64,000 nucleotides of DNA from Deltaproteobacteria bacterium. GTDB lineage: Bacteria > Myxococcota_A > Polyangia > Nannocystales > Nannocystaceae. The translations under genes were made by a program, and so were the position numbers. Shown in pieces: positions 10,504-19,043 of the stretch (position 1 is the first letter of the stretch; every line of letters starts with the position of its first letter). The stretch lies in assembly GCA_016709225.1 (NCBI GenBank), contig JADJEE010000012.1:248001-312000 (forward strand), in the 5' to 3' direction. The notes below the pieces were generated by a model, which was not told the DNA's origin, did not search any database, and saw only the letters and a program-made list of their open reading frames with translations.

Positions 10504-11457
10504 CTACTCGAGCGGCAGCCAGTCGAGTACGTCGACTCGCCCAGGTCCGATCACCAGCGCGTCGCAGAGCGAGGGCCAGGGTTCGACACACCTCCCTTCG
10601 GCAGAACAGTAGCCGACCGTGCCGCACGCTCCGGGCGACTCGCCGTCACACGCGTCACCGACCTGCAAGTAGGGCGTGCACACGCCGGGCACGTCGGGCG
10701 CGTCCAGGTCGAGGCCGGCGCAGACTGAATCGTCGCACCCGTGCGGGAAGCTGCAGGCGGCGCCTTCGTCGGCTTGCCCAGGATGACAGACGCCGTCGAT
10801 ACCGCACCCTGCGGGCGTCATCGCATCGACGTTCGCACAGTGGTGTCCGCTCGTGATGTTGCACGGGGCGCCGAGCGGGAGATCCTTGACGGCATCACCG
10901 CATCGACCATCGACACACTCGAGCTGGCCACTGCACTGTGCGTAGGCAAGCCCACCTCGCAAGTGCAGAGACGGCGACCAGTCCGCGATCAGCTGCGCCT
11001 CGGGCGTGCACGCACCACCCGCTTGCACCGTCCCCGCAAACACTTGGCACCCGCGATAGCCCAGCAGTTCGTCCGTGTCGCAGGCCCCGGTGGTGAAGAC
11101 GTCGAGGAGTGACTCGAAGCAGTCGTCGTGGAACTCGAGGCTCGGCGTGGCAGCGATGGCCTCGAACAGCTCGATCGCTGCGCCCTCGCATGCTGCCGCA
11201 TCGTCGAAGACCTCGCCGATGCAGCCGCAACGCGCCTGTGCGCCGCACACCGCCTTCGCGTAGCGCGTCGCCGCGTCGTCGGGGACGACATCGGGCAGCC
11301 GCCGCTCGGGGCCGCACGAACCACACGACGCGACGGCGAGCAGCGGGAGGACCTGCAGCCAGCGCAGTCGCGGGGTGCACTCCGCCGGAGACGACGATCT
11401 CGGTCGGCCTCGGGCTGGCAGGACGCCAGTGACGTAGGGAGCTCGCCGCGGTTGCAT
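10504..11457 (-). CDS. Cys-rich secreted protein of unknown function
   Basis: A 317-residue protein rich in cysteine (over 25), with repeated CxxGxC-type patterns such as CVDGRCGD, GCGIDGVCHPGQ and YCSAEGRCVEPW, as in myxobacterial Cys-rich lipoproteins. The ATG at 11457 follows GAGGTG by about 7 nt. Its first 11 residues are identical to the FG-GAP lipoprotein, but the apparent signal core with lipobox (LPLLAVASC) begins about residue 37. This suggests that a duplicated leader was fused in frame in front of an older lipoprotein start. Whether export works from the extended N-terminus is uncertain. No enzymatic domain seen. Confidence 0.65.
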   Translation of the reverse strand: MQPRRAPYVTGVLPARGRPRSSSPAECTPRLRWLQVLPLLAVASCGSCGPERRLPDVVPDDAATRYAKAVCGAQARCGCIGEVFDDAAACEGAAIELFEAIAATPSLEFHDDCFESLLDVFTTGACDTDELLGYRGCQVFAGTVQAGGACTPEAQLIADWSPSLHLRGGLAYAQCSGQLECVDGRCGDAVKDLPLGAPCNITSGHHCANVDAMTPAGCGIDGVCHPGQADEGAACSFPHGCDDSVCAGLDLDAPDVPGVCTPYLQVGDACDGESPGACGTVGYCSAEGRCVEPWPSLCDALVIGPGRVDVLDWLPLE

Positions 11458-11572
11458 GTTCTTCACCTCGCGGCCGGCTGTCAGGGCCGATGTGTTGCCA
11501 TCGCGATGCCACACGTGCGGTCCTGCGCGCGATCGCTCGCTCGATTCTAGTGGGTGGCCGAGCGCGCGGTCC
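11424..11572. repeat. Duplicated upstream region, copy 2
   Basis: Second copy of the 10266-10420 sequence, covering the start of the Cys-rich protein gene (11457) and the region between it and the divergent kinase gene. The conserved blocks keep order and spacing, including the ribosome binding site and the gattctag motif. Confidence 0.85.
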
Positions 11573-11615
11573 ACCGCCGCTACGCTACACTGGTCGCCGA
11601 GCACGAGTCCCGATC

Positions 11616-14099
11616 TTGGCGGAGGACGACAACGGCAATCCCCTCGGCGTGCTGCTCGAGCGGGCCAAACCCGACGGCGGGTTCGCGTCGCAGCAATCGC
11701 TGGAGATGCTGCAGGCGCGGCTCTTCGGCCGTTCGGACCCGACCAAGCTCGTCGGTCGCTATCGCCTCGAACAGCGGCTCGGCGCCGGCGGCGGCGGCAC
11801 GGTGTACCGCGCGCGCGACCCCGAGACCGGGCGCGTGGTCGCCATCAAGCTGCTGGTCGCGGACAACCGCGCCAGCTCGGCGCGCGCTCGATTGATCCGC
11901 GAGGCGCAGTCGCTCGCCAAGCTGAGCCACCCGAACATCGTCGAGTTCCTCGAGGTCGGCACCTTCGATCCCGGTGTGCTCGAGGCCCATGCGACCGGCC
12001 ACGAGCACGGCGTGTTCATGGCGATGGAGTTCGTCGAGGGCCGCAACCTCGCCGAGTGGGGCGCCGAGCGACACACCTTCAAGGAGATTCGCGACACCTT
12101 CGTGGCCGCGGGGCGCGGGCTGGCGTTCGCACACGCACGCGGCTTCGTGCACCGCGATTTCAAGCCCAGCAACGTGCTCGTCGGCGACGACGGTCGCGTG
12201 CGCGTGGCCGACTTCGGTCTCGCGCGGGTGACCCGCGAGCTCACCGCACCGGTTGCGGTGATGGCCTCTCGCTTCGGCGGCGACGTGTCGCTGCCGGGGA
12301 TGCACGTGTCGCTCACCAAGCCCGGCACCGTGCTCGGCACGCCGGCGTACATGGCCCCGGAGCAGCACCTCAGCTCGCGTGCCGACGCACGCAGCGATCA
12401 GTTCAGCTTCTGCCTCGCGCTGTACGAGACGCTCTACGGCCGCGGACCCTACGTCGCCGGGACCGCCGGCAAGATGCTGGAGGCCAAGCTGCGCGGGATG
12501 ATCGCGCCGCCGCCCCGCGACGTGAAGATCCCGCTGCACATCCACCGCGCGGTCGTGCGGGGCCTGCAGCCGGATGCATCGCTGCGACACGCATCGATGG
12601 ACGACCTGCTCGCGATCCTCGAGACCGAGCACGATCACAGTCGCACGGTGCGTTGGATCGCGGCCGCCGGCGGGCTCGCGCTGGCGACCGCCGGTGCGAC
12701 GGCGTTCGCGCTGCACCGGGCCGACGACGGCGGCTGCAGCGACGCGCTGGCCGACAGCGGCTGGGACTCGAACGCGTTCGATCGGCTGCGCACCGCACTC
12801 ACCGGCTCGACCGCGGGCTTCCGCGAGACCACCCTGACGCGCGTGGGCGAGCGGCTCGACACCTGGTCGACGGTGTGGAGCGCCGCGCGGGAGCGGGTCT
12901 GCGACGCGAGCTCGAGCGGCGCCGACGTGGCGACGCAGCGCGCCTGCCTGCGAGACGCCAAGGCCCACGTGCTCGCGTTCGTTGCCGCGGTGCCGGCGGG
13001 CTCCGGCGGCACCGCGATGCCGGGCCGACTCGAGCGTGCGATCGCGACCCTCGATCTGCTGTGGGATCCGTCCGAGTGCGTCACCGCGGCGGCCGAAGCC
13101 GCTCCGCCCGCGCTGGCCGACGAAGTCGCACGCGCCGAGATCGCCGTGGCGCTCGGTGACCCCGCCGCGCCCTCGTTGGCCGACGCGCTCGGCGACCGTG
13201 GCCGCGAGCTCGGCGACCCGATGACCATCGCCCTCGCCGAGGGCCTGGGACTGCGGGCGCGGGGTCGCTTCGACGATCCGACACCGTGGCGCACCGCCCA
13301 CGCCGCGCTCGTGGCCCTCGCCGCGCCGCGACGTGCCGAGGAGCTGGCCCTCGCCGCACTCACGGGGGCGGCCGAGCTCGGCGATCGCGAGGCCGCCGCC
13401 ACCTGGGTCGCGGCGATCGACGGCGACGCGCGCAGCAGCACCGCGAGCGTGCGCGCGCGGGTGTTCGCAGCCATGGCCGCGCTCGCCTACGCACGCGAGT
13501 CCTACGACGAGGCCACGGCGTGGTGTCGCAGCGCCCACGACGTGACCGCGCAATCCATGCCCGGATCGGTGGTCGACGCCGAGGTCGCGATGACCTGCGC
13601 GCGGGTACCGGTCGCCGCCGGCCGCGACGCCGCCGCGATCGCAGCCTGGGAGGCCGCCGCCGCCGCGACCGAGCGCGCCTGGGGCGGCGACCACCCGATG
13701 ACCGCGTTCGCGCGGGCCGAGTTCGCGTTCGTGCTGTTCATGGCCGGGCGCCGCGACGCCGCGCGCCCCCACGCCGCGATCGCCCTCGACGTGCTCACCC
13801 GCGGCACCACCGACGACGACGCCCGCCGCATCGCGCCGCTGCTGTTGCTGGGCGAGCTCGACCGCAGTCGCGACCCCGAAGCCGCGGCGCGCCACTTCGC
13901 CCAGGCCGAGGCCATCGCCAGCGCCGACGAGCGACGGGCGCTCGCACAGGCGGACGGCTTCTTCCGCCTCGCCCGCGGGACCGTGGCGATCGATCCGCGT
14001 CGCAGCGAAGACCTCGTCACCGCGGCGAGCTCGCGACTGGCCCGCATGGGTCCGGCCGCCGACGGCCTGCGCGCAGCGATCGTCCGCTGGCGCGACTAG
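11616..14099 (+). CDS. Ser/Thr protein kinase with transmembrane segment and TPR-like C-terminus
   Basis: An 827-residue Hanks-type kinase from a TTG at 11616 (start uncertain; no good Shine-Dalgarno, and an in-frame ATG at 11490 lies inside the duplicated leader). Kinase hallmarks: GAGGGGTVY loop (56-64), VAIK Lys78, HRDFKPSN with Asp181, DFG 199-201, and GTPAYMAPEQ (241-250). A membrane helix spans about 346-367. The remaining 460 residues are Ala/Leu/Arg-rich helical repeats of TPR type, as in many myxobacterial receptor kinases, which would be extracytoplasmic. It converges on a sigma-factor gene and their stop codons overlap. Substrate unknown. Confidence 0.88.
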   Translation: MAEDDNGNPLGVLLERAKPDGGFASQQSLEMLQARLFGRSDPTKLVGRYRLEQRLGAGGGGTVYRARDPETGRVVAIKLLVADNRASSARARLIREAQSLAKLSHPNIVEFLEVGTFDPGVLEAHATGHEHGVFMAMEFVEGRNLAEWGAERHTFKEIRDTFVAAGRGLAFAHARGFVHRDFKPSNVLVGDDGRVRVADFGLARVTRELTAPVAVMASRFGGDVSLPGMHVSLTKPGTVLGTPAYMAPEQHLSSRADARSDQFSFCLALYETLYGRGPYVAGTAGKMLEAKLRGMIAPPPRDVKIPLHIHRAVVRGLQPDASLRHASMDDLLAILETEHDHSRTVRWIAAAGGLALATAGATAFALHRADDGGCSDALADSGWDSNAFDRLRTALTGSTAGFRETTLTRVGERLDTWSTVWSAARERVCDASSSGADVATQRACLRDAKAHVLAFVAAVPAGSGGTAMPGRLERAIATLDLLWDPSECVTAAAEAAPPALADEVARAEIAVALGDPAAPSLADALGDRGRELGDPMTIALAEGLGLRARGRFDDPTPWRTAHAALVALAAPRRAEELALAALTGAAELGDREAAATWVAAIDGDARSSTASVRARVFAAMAALAYARESYDEATAWCRSAHDVTAQSMPGSVVDAEVAMTCARVPVAAGRDAAAIAAWEAAAAATERAWGGDHPMTAFARAEFAFVLFMAGRRDAARPHAAIALDVLTRGTTDDDARRIAPLLLLGELDRSRDPEAAARHFAQAEAIASADERRALAQADGFFRLARGTVAIDPRRSEDLVTAASSRLARMGPAADGLRAAIVRWRD

Positions 14100-14719
14100 C
14101 CGCCCTGATCGGAGCGCATGTTGTCGCGCAGCGCCCGGGCCCAGTGCTCGAGCCCCTCGATGGTCGTGCGCTGCAGCTGCGCGGGCACGTCCATCACCGT
14201 CAGCTGCTCGCGCAGCGCATCGCGGGCGCGGAACAGGCGGCTCTTCACGGTGCCAGCCGGCACCTCGAGGATCACGGCGATCTCGCCGACGGGCAGCTGC
14301 TCCCAGTAGTAGAGCTCGACGATGGTCTGGAGATCGAGCGGGATCTGCCGCAGCGCCTGCAGCAGCAGCTTCTCCTCCTCGCGATCCGCCATCACGCGGC
14401 TGGGCGAGCCGTACACCGACGCGACCGACATCTCCTCGGGTGCGTAGGGTGTCTCGCGTCGCTCGCGTCGACGCATGTGCATGAGCAGCTGGTTGCGTGC
14501 GATGCCGAGGATGTAGGCCTTGAGGCTGGCGTCCTCGCGCAGCCGATCGCGGCCCTCGACGCACGCCAGGAAGGTCCGCTGGATGAGGTCGTCGACGTCG
14601 TCGCTCGCCTTGTTCACGAAGAACCGGTAGACGCTCATGAAGTTGCGGCGGACCAGCTCGTTGCCGGCCTCGTTGTCACCGCCACGCCACGCACGCAGGA
14701 GCTCGACGTCTGAAGGCAT
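14096..14719 (-). CDS. RNA polymerase sigma-70 factor, ECF-type
   Basis: A 207-residue sigma factor. Region 2 (residues 20-85) contains the DDVDDLIQRTFLACVEGRDR core typical of sigma2, and region 4 (115-175) has IPLDLQTIVELYYWEQLPVGEIAVILEVPAGTVKSRLFRARDALR split over the helix-turn-helix, with the usual GTVKSRL recognition helix. There is no region 3, which fits an ECF sigma. A 30-residue C-terminal tail follows. A TAGAGC hexamer (14732-14727 on this strand) lies 7 nt before the ATG. No anti-sigma gene with ZAS or membrane pattern is adjacent; the upstream minus-strand genes are exported proteins of unknown function. Confidence 0.88.
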   Translation of the reverse strand: MPSDVELLRAWRGGDNEAGNELVRRNFMSVYRFFVNKASDDVDDLIQRTFLACVEGRDRLREDASLKAYILGIARNQLLMHMRRRERRETPYAPEEMSVASVYGSPSRVMADREEEKLLLQALRQIPLDLQTIVELYYWEQLPVGEIAVILEVPAGTVKSRLFRARDALREQLTVMDVPAQLQRTTIEGLEHWARALRDNMRSDQGG

Positions 14720-14799
14720 GGGAGGCGCTCTAGCCCGCGCTGCGAACCCGCTCGCGGCGTCGACGAGTGTACACGGCTACCGCGCGCGAGCGCGCGCGC

Positions 14800-15690
14800 T
14801 CACGGCAGGACCACGTCCTGCCCCGCCGACAGCACGATGCGCGGGAACTCGGCGCGCACCGCGGCCATGACCTCGACCAGCTCGCCCACGGTGACGCCGT
14901 CCATGGGCCGCAGGATGATCGCCTGCTTGCCGGGGTGGCGCTTCTTGATCTCGTGCAGCGTCGCTCGCAGGCTGGCGAGGTTGTCCGTCCTCAGGCTTCG
15001 CACGGCGCTGGGGTCTTCGGCGCCCAACTCGTAGCGGCCGTGGGTGAACGCCAGCTGCAGACCCAACGCCGCAGAGCCCTGCCCGAGCTCGAGGCCTTGG
15101 GGTGGCAGCAGCGAGAACGGCTGCCCCCGCAGGCCGCGGCCGGAGCTGCCGAGCACCAAGGCGAGCGTCGGCGGACGCAGCGGTCGCGCCGACGCAGCGG
15201 CGTAGGCGGTGGCCAGTAGCGTGCTGGCCGGCACGCGCCCGTGCGCGGCGATGACCAGCGAGTTCGGCAGGCCGATCGAGCGCTCGCTACCCTCGATCGC
15301 GAGCGACAACCACTCGGCCTGGAACGCGTCGAACAGCGAGATCGGGCAGCGACGCGCGCAGGCCGGTGCGGCGACCGTGTCTTGGATGCGGCCGTCCTGC
15401 AGCCGCGCGATGTCGCGATCGAATACCTGCACGCGATCGAGCCCGAGCGTGATGAGCAGGCCCGGCTCGAGCGCGAAGCCCTCTGCGCCCGGCAGCACGC
15501 CCAGGCCCAGCGACGCGCCGACGTGACTCATCACGATGGTGGCGAAGCCCGGCAGGCGCTCGAAGCCACGTGGTCCGTCGTCGCGCATGCCCGCAGCGTC
15601 GGGTGCAGCGGGCGGCGCGACCAGCAGTGTGGTGCCGAGCAACGCGCGCCCGGCCAAGCCGTGGGCGACGGCGGCGATCCAGCTCGACAT
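14800..15690 (-). CDS. Exported protein with ExbD/TolR-like C-terminal domain
   Basis: A 296-residue protein with a hydrophobic N-terminus (residues 3-30). The middle is unassigned and has a CARRC pair near residue 115. The last 75 residues (LRATLHEIKKRHPGKQAIIL, then a GVTVGELVEVMAAVRAEFPR segment) match the fold pattern of the ExbD/TolR periplasmic domain, where a beta strand is followed by a ladder helix and vmdavr-like helix. No ExbB/TolQ partner is nearby, and the classic N-terminal Asp-containing helix of ExbD is not evident. Its ATG overlaps the upstream gene's stop by 1 nt (TGATG), so the two exported proteins are coupled. Confidence 0.55.
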   Translation of the reverse strand: MSSWIAAVAHGLAGRALLGTTLLVAPPAAPDAAGMRDDGPRGFERLPGFATIVMSHVGASLGLGVLPGAEGFALEPGLLITLGLDRVQVFDRDIARLQDGRIQDTVAAPACARRCPISLFDAFQAEWLSLAIEGSERSIGLPNSLVIAAHGRVPASTLLATAYAAASARPLRPPTLALVLGSSGRGLRGQPFSLLPPQGLELGQGSAALGLQLAFTHGRYELGAEDPSAVRSLRTDNLASLRATLHEIKKRHPGKQAIILRPMDGVTVGELVEVMAAVRAEFPRIVLSAGQDVVLP

Positions 15691-16496
15691 CAGAGCTCCT
15701 CCAGCGCAAAGGGCATCCACGGATCGACGGCGCCCTCGAGCACCGGGACCTGCGCGGAGCCGAGCCCCAGCGGCGCGCTGGTGAGGCGCACGTCGACGTC
15801 GCGGCGCGACGGCACGTCGCCACCGAACTCCGGCGCCAACGAGGTCGTCATGCCGACCACGACCATGCGGCCGTCGCGTTCATGGGTCGCGAGGTAGACC
15901 CGGAAGGGATCCCGCGCGCAGTCGAAGCGCACCACGGCGCCGCCATCGAGCGACGCGTGCGCCTCCTCGCGCAGGCCCTCGACCACGTCGGCGAGTCCGC
16001 CCTGCCACATCCCGAGCCGCTCGAGCCGCTTGCGCGCCGCACTGGACGCAGACTCGACCAGCGCCGCGGCCGGTTGCGACGCGACCGAGTCGCACTCCGC
16101 TCCGCGCAGCACCGCGGCATAGCGCTCGACCTCGCGAACGAAGCGTTCCTGCACGCGCAGACCGTTGCCGTGATCGTAGAGCTCGCGCGGCAGCGCCTCG
16201 AGGATGCCGCTGGGTGAGCCCGAGGCCAGCCACAACAGCAGATGCAGCGCGTCCCAGCCGCCATGGTTGTCGCCGGCGGCCACGCACGCACTGTTGCCAG
16301 CCTCGACGCAGTGCAGGAACGACTCCGCCGTGCGGCGCGAGGGTTCCTCGTCGGGCAGGGCGCTGGGAATGCTGCGCTCGCGGTTGCAGCCCGCGGCGGC
16401 GATGCACGCCAGCACGCCCGCCTGCGCCCGCCCGCGCCACCACGCGGCCCTGCGCGTCCGCTCCCGATCGCTACGGTTGGTTCGAGGCGACGACAT
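15690..16496 (-). CDS. Lipoprotein of unknown function
   Basis: A 268-residue protein from ATG 16496, with a long basic N-region followed by AGVLACIAAAGC (lipobox IAAAGC, Cys about 40). The mature part is acidic to neutral with scattered cysteines (HCVEAGNSACVAAGDNHGG) and no recognised domain. An alternative ATG at 16520 is possible. Coupled by TGATG overlap to the ExbD-like protein downstream, so the pair may act together in the envelope. Confidence 0.6.
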   Translation of the reverse strand: MSSPRTNRSDRERTRRAAWWRGRAQAGVLACIAAAGCNRERSIPSALPDEEPSRRTAESFLHCVEAGNSACVAAGDNHGGWDALHLLLWLASGSPSGILEALPRELYDHGNGLRVQERFVREVERYAAVLRGAECDSVASQPAAALVESASSAARKRLERLGMWQGGLADVVEGLREEAHASLDGGAVVRFDCARDPFRVYLATHERDGRMVVVGMTTSLAPEFGGDVPSRRDVDVRLTSAPLGLGSAQVPVLEGAVDPWMPFALEEL

Positions 16497-16669
16497 CGTG
16501 GAACTCGCTCGCGATTGCATAGCAGGTCGTCGCGCGCGGCAGCAACAAACTGCGACGAGTGCGTGTCGCGGCGCGAGCCCGCGTCTTCGCCACCGGGGCT
16601 CGCCACCGACGACGAGCGCGCTTCGTCGAAAATTTGGGTTCTCACGCGAACGCTCGCCACTCTCGCGGC

Positions 16670-17506
16670 GTGGGCACCCTCCCCACCCCATCCACATCCG
16701 CATCGGCACCACACTGGCGCAGCCCCGACGGCAGCGCCACGCTGTTCGCCGGCGATTGCCTCGAACGACTCGCCGAGCTACCGGCCGAGTCTGTCGATGT
16801 CATCTTCGCCGACCCGCCGTACTTCCTCTCCAACGGCGGTAGCACCTGCAAGTCGGGTCGACGCGTCAGCGTCGACAAGGGCAGCTGGGACAAGAGCCTC
16901 GGTGTCGACGACAACCACGCCTTCAATCGCGCGTGGCTGGCCGCGTGCCAGCGGGTGCTGCAGCCCAACGGCACCCTGTGGGTCTCCGGCACCAGCCACG
17001 TGATCTACTCGGTCGGCTTCGCCATGCAGCAGCTCGGCTTCAAGCTGCTCAACGAAATCGTGTGGGAGAAGCCCAACCCGCCGCCCAACCTCTCGTGCCG
17101 CTACTTCACCCACAGCACCGAGACGGTGTTGTGGGCGGCACGCGATCGCAAGAGCAAGCACCACTTCGACTACCCCGCGATGCGACGCCAGAACGGCGGC
17201 AAGCAGATGAAGTCGGTGTGGCGGATGCTTGCGCCGGGCAAGTCCGAGAAGAGCCACGGCAACCACCCCACGCAGAAGCCGATCGAGCTGCTGTCGCGCA
17301 TCGTCGCCGCCAGCTGTCCGCCTGGCGGCGTGGTGCTCGATCCGTTCAACGGCAGCGGCACCACCGGCGTCGCGGCGCTCCGCGGGCATGCCCGCTACAT
17401 CGGCATCGAGCGTGAGGCCCAGTACCTCGAGCTCTCGCAGCGCCGGCTCGAGGCCGAGCTGCCGGCGCGCGGTGGCCGTGCGCGCCTGCACGTTGCTGCG
17501 GAGTAG
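16670..17506 (+). CDS. Site-specific DNA methyltransferase, beta-class (N6-adenine or N4-cytosine)
   Basis: A 278-residue amino-methyltransferase. The catalytic motif FADPPYFLSNGG (DPPY 48-51) precedes the SAM-binding motif VLDPFNGSGTTGVAA (DPF at 224), which is the beta-class order used by HinfI-, DpnA- and CcrM-like enzymes. The central segment LNEIVWEKPNPPPNLSCRYF and HPTQKPIELL are family hallmarks. GTG at 16670 is taken as start since an upstream extension to 16559 is Arg-rich and lacks similarity. No restriction endonuclease gene adjoins it, so it is an orphan, possibly regulatory, methylase. Specificity cannot be read reliably; DPPY favours N6-adenine. Confidence 0.88.
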   Translation: MGTLPTPSTSASAPHWRSPDGSATLFAGDCLERLAELPAESVDVIFADPPYFLSNGGSTCKSGRRVSVDKGSWDKSLGVDDNHAFNRAWLAACQRVLQPNGTLWVSGTSHVIYSVGFAMQQLGFKLLNEIVWEKPNPPPNLSCRYFTHSTETVLWAARDRKSKHHFDYPAMRRQNGGKQMKSVWRMLAPGKSEKSHGNHPTQKPIELLSRIVAASCPPGGVVLDPFNGSGTTGVAALRGHARYIGIEREAQYLELSQRRLEAELPARGGRARLHVAAE

Positions 17507-17532
17507 CGGCGGGCGCAGGCCCGGTACGGGAG

Positions 17533-17563
17533 CAGCTGGGACCCCCTCGCGGGGTCCAGGCTG
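17533..17563. terminator. Bidirectional hairpin terminator candidate
   Basis: Inverted repeat cagctgggacccc (17533-17545), loop ctcgc, ggggtccaggctg (17551-17563): 13 bp with two mismatches and a perfect 7-bp GC core. It lies between the converging methyltransferase and frr genes. No U-tract. Confidence 0.6.
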
Positions 17564-17565
17564 CG

Positions 17566-18123
17566 CTAGCCGTCGAGGATCTCGGCTTCCTTCTTCGCGA
17601 CCGTGTCGTCGACGCTCTTGATCTCGGCGTCGGTGAGCTTCTGGATCTGTTCGAGGCCGCGCTTGAGGTCGTCCTCGGACATGGTGCCGTCCTTCTCGGC
17701 CGCCTTGAGGAAGTCGTTGGTCTCACGACGGACCTGACGGATCGCGATCTTCGCGTCCTCGCCGGCGTCCTTGACGGTCTTCACCAGCTGCTTGCGGCGC
17801 TCCTCGGTGAGCGGCGGAATCGGCACCCGCACCACCACGCCGTCGTTGTTGGGGTTCAAGCCCAGCTGCGAGTTGTTGATGGCCTTCTCGATCGCGGCGA
17901 TGGTGCTGCGGTCGTAGGGCTTGACCACCAGCAGGCGCGCATCGGCGACGCTCACGGTCGCGACCTGCTTGAGCGGCATCAGGCTGCCGTAGCTGTCGAC
18001 CTTGATCTCGTCGAGCAGCGCGGGATTGGCACGCCCCGCGCGTACGCGCGAGAGCTCGCGCCTGAGCCGCTCGATGGCCTTCTCCATGCCGTCCTTCGCG
18101 AGTTGCACTGCGTCGTCGTTCAT
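17566..18123 (-). CDS. frr: Ribosome recycling factor
   Basis: A 185-residue RRF, which with EF-G splits the post-termination ribosome. The family's conserved segments are present: LSRVRAGRANPALLDEIKVD near residue 25, then SLMPLKQVATVSV, LLVVKPYDRS and NSQLGLNPNNDG, and the KVRR-like RQVRRETNDFLK helix of domain I. Full length for the family. A good ribosome binding site (AAGGAA) lies 7 nt before the ATG. Last gene of the conserved rpsB-tsf-pyrH-frr order, 46 bp after pyrH. Confidence 0.98.
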   Translation of the reverse strand: MNDDAVQLAKDGMEKAIERLRRELSRVRAGRANPALLDEIKVDSYGSLMPLKQVATVSVADARLLVVKPYDRSTIAAIEKAINNSQLGLNPNNDGVVVRVPIPPLTEERRKQLVKTVKDAGEDAKIAIRQVRRETNDFLKAAEKDGTMSEDDLKRGLEQIQKLTDAEIKSVDDTVAKKEAEILDG

Positions 18124-18169
18124 CGTCGTTCCTTGCCTGTCTCTGGGTGAGCGCGCCCGTCAGCGCGGC

Positions 18170-18889
18170 CTAGGCGGGTGCCACGATGGTACCCAAGGAT
18201 TCGCCGCACACGACCCGGCGGATGTTGCCGCGGCCGAGCATGTCGAACACCACGACCGGCAGGCCGTGATCGCGGCACAGCGCGATCGCTGCGCCGTCCA
18301 TCACCGACAGCCCGCGCGCCAACACCTCGACATAGTCGAGGCGCTCGTAGCGACGTGCGTCGGGGAACTTGGCGGGATCGCGGTCGTAGATGCCGTCGAC
18401 CTTGGTGGCCTTGAGCAGCACCTCGGCGTGGACCTCGAGGGCCCGCAGCGCGGCGGCGGTGTCGGTCGTGAAGTACGGGTTGCCGGTGCCGGCGGCGAAC
18501 AGCACCACCTGCGAGTTCGCGAGGTGGTGCACGGCGCGGCGCTGGATGTACGTCTCGCAGATGCCCTGCATCGGGATCGCCGACAGCACGCGCGCCGGCA
18601 CACCGATGCGCTCGAGCGCGTCCTGCATCGCGAGCGCATTGATCACCGTGGCGAGCATGCCCATGTGATCGGCGCCGGCGCGGTCCATGCCGCCCGCCGC
18701 CACGCTCACGCCGCGCAGGATGTTGCCGCCGCCGATCACGACACCGACCTCGGTGCCGAGCTCGGTCACGGCGTGGATCTCGGTCGCGATGGTGCGCAGG
18801 ACCTCGGGATCGATGCCGTACCCGCCCCCCTGCAGCGCCTCACCCGAGAGCTTGAGGAGGATGCGCTTGTAACGGGGCTTGGACGACAC
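18170..18889 (-). CDS. pyrH: UMP kinase
   Basis: A 239-residue bacterial UMP kinase of the amino-acid-kinase fold, phosphorylating UMP to UDP with ATP. Signature segments: RILLKLSGEALQGG at the N-terminus, VGVVIGGGNILRG (residues 46-59), DHMGMLATVINALAMQDAL, FAAGTGNPYFTTDTAAALRA split around residue 130-150, and VDGIYDRDP. Start is GTG at 18889. It lies third in the rpsB operon. The 168-bp gap to tsf is unusually wide for this operon and holds a hairpin. Confidence 0.98.
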   Translation of the reverse strand: MSSKPRYKRILLKLSGEALQGGGYGIDPEVLRTIATEIHAVTELGTEVGVVIGGGNILRGVSVAAGGMDRAGADHMGMLATVINALAMQDALERIGVPARVLSAIPMQGICETYIQRRAVHHLANSQVVLFAAGTGNPYFTTDTAAALRALEVHAEVLLKATKVDGIYDRDPAKFPDARRYERLDYVEVLARGLSVMDGAAIALCRDHGLPVVVFDMLGRGNIRRVVCGESLGTIVAPA

Positions 18890-18970
18890 GGCAGGCAGGA
18901 GCCTAACGCAACCCGAGCGAGCCGGGATAGGGCGGCCGCCAACGCGGGAGCACCGCGGGATTTGTGCGGT

Positions 18971-19043
18971 GCACGAACGACTCGCGGCCCGGCCCCTCGC
19001 GAGTCGAACGAGGACGCGTGGGGGAGCGGGCCGCGAATCGTGC
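18971..19043. other. Imperfect hairpin between tsf and pyrH
   Basis: Arms gcacgaacgactcgcggcccg (18971-18991; shown in two parts as gcacga and tcgcggcccg with a 5-nt bulge) and cgggccgcgaatcgtgc (19027-19043) pair strongly, with a secondary cccc/gggg pairing inside. It may be an attenuator, an RNA-processing site, or a partial terminator that lowers pyrH-frr expression relative to rpsB-tsf. Confidence 0.5.

Noticed and set aside
11490..11615. ATG start of the first kinase at 11490
   Set aside because: This ATG lies in the duplicated leader region, whose other copy is non-coding in that direction; TTG 11616 is preferred, though uncertain.
11580..14564. Very long open frame on the minus strand across the kinase and sigma-factor genes
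   Set aside because: It is antisense to a kinase with all catalytic motifs; composition is Arg/Gly/Ala-rich without conserved segments, as expected in a GC-rich genome where antisense frames stay open.
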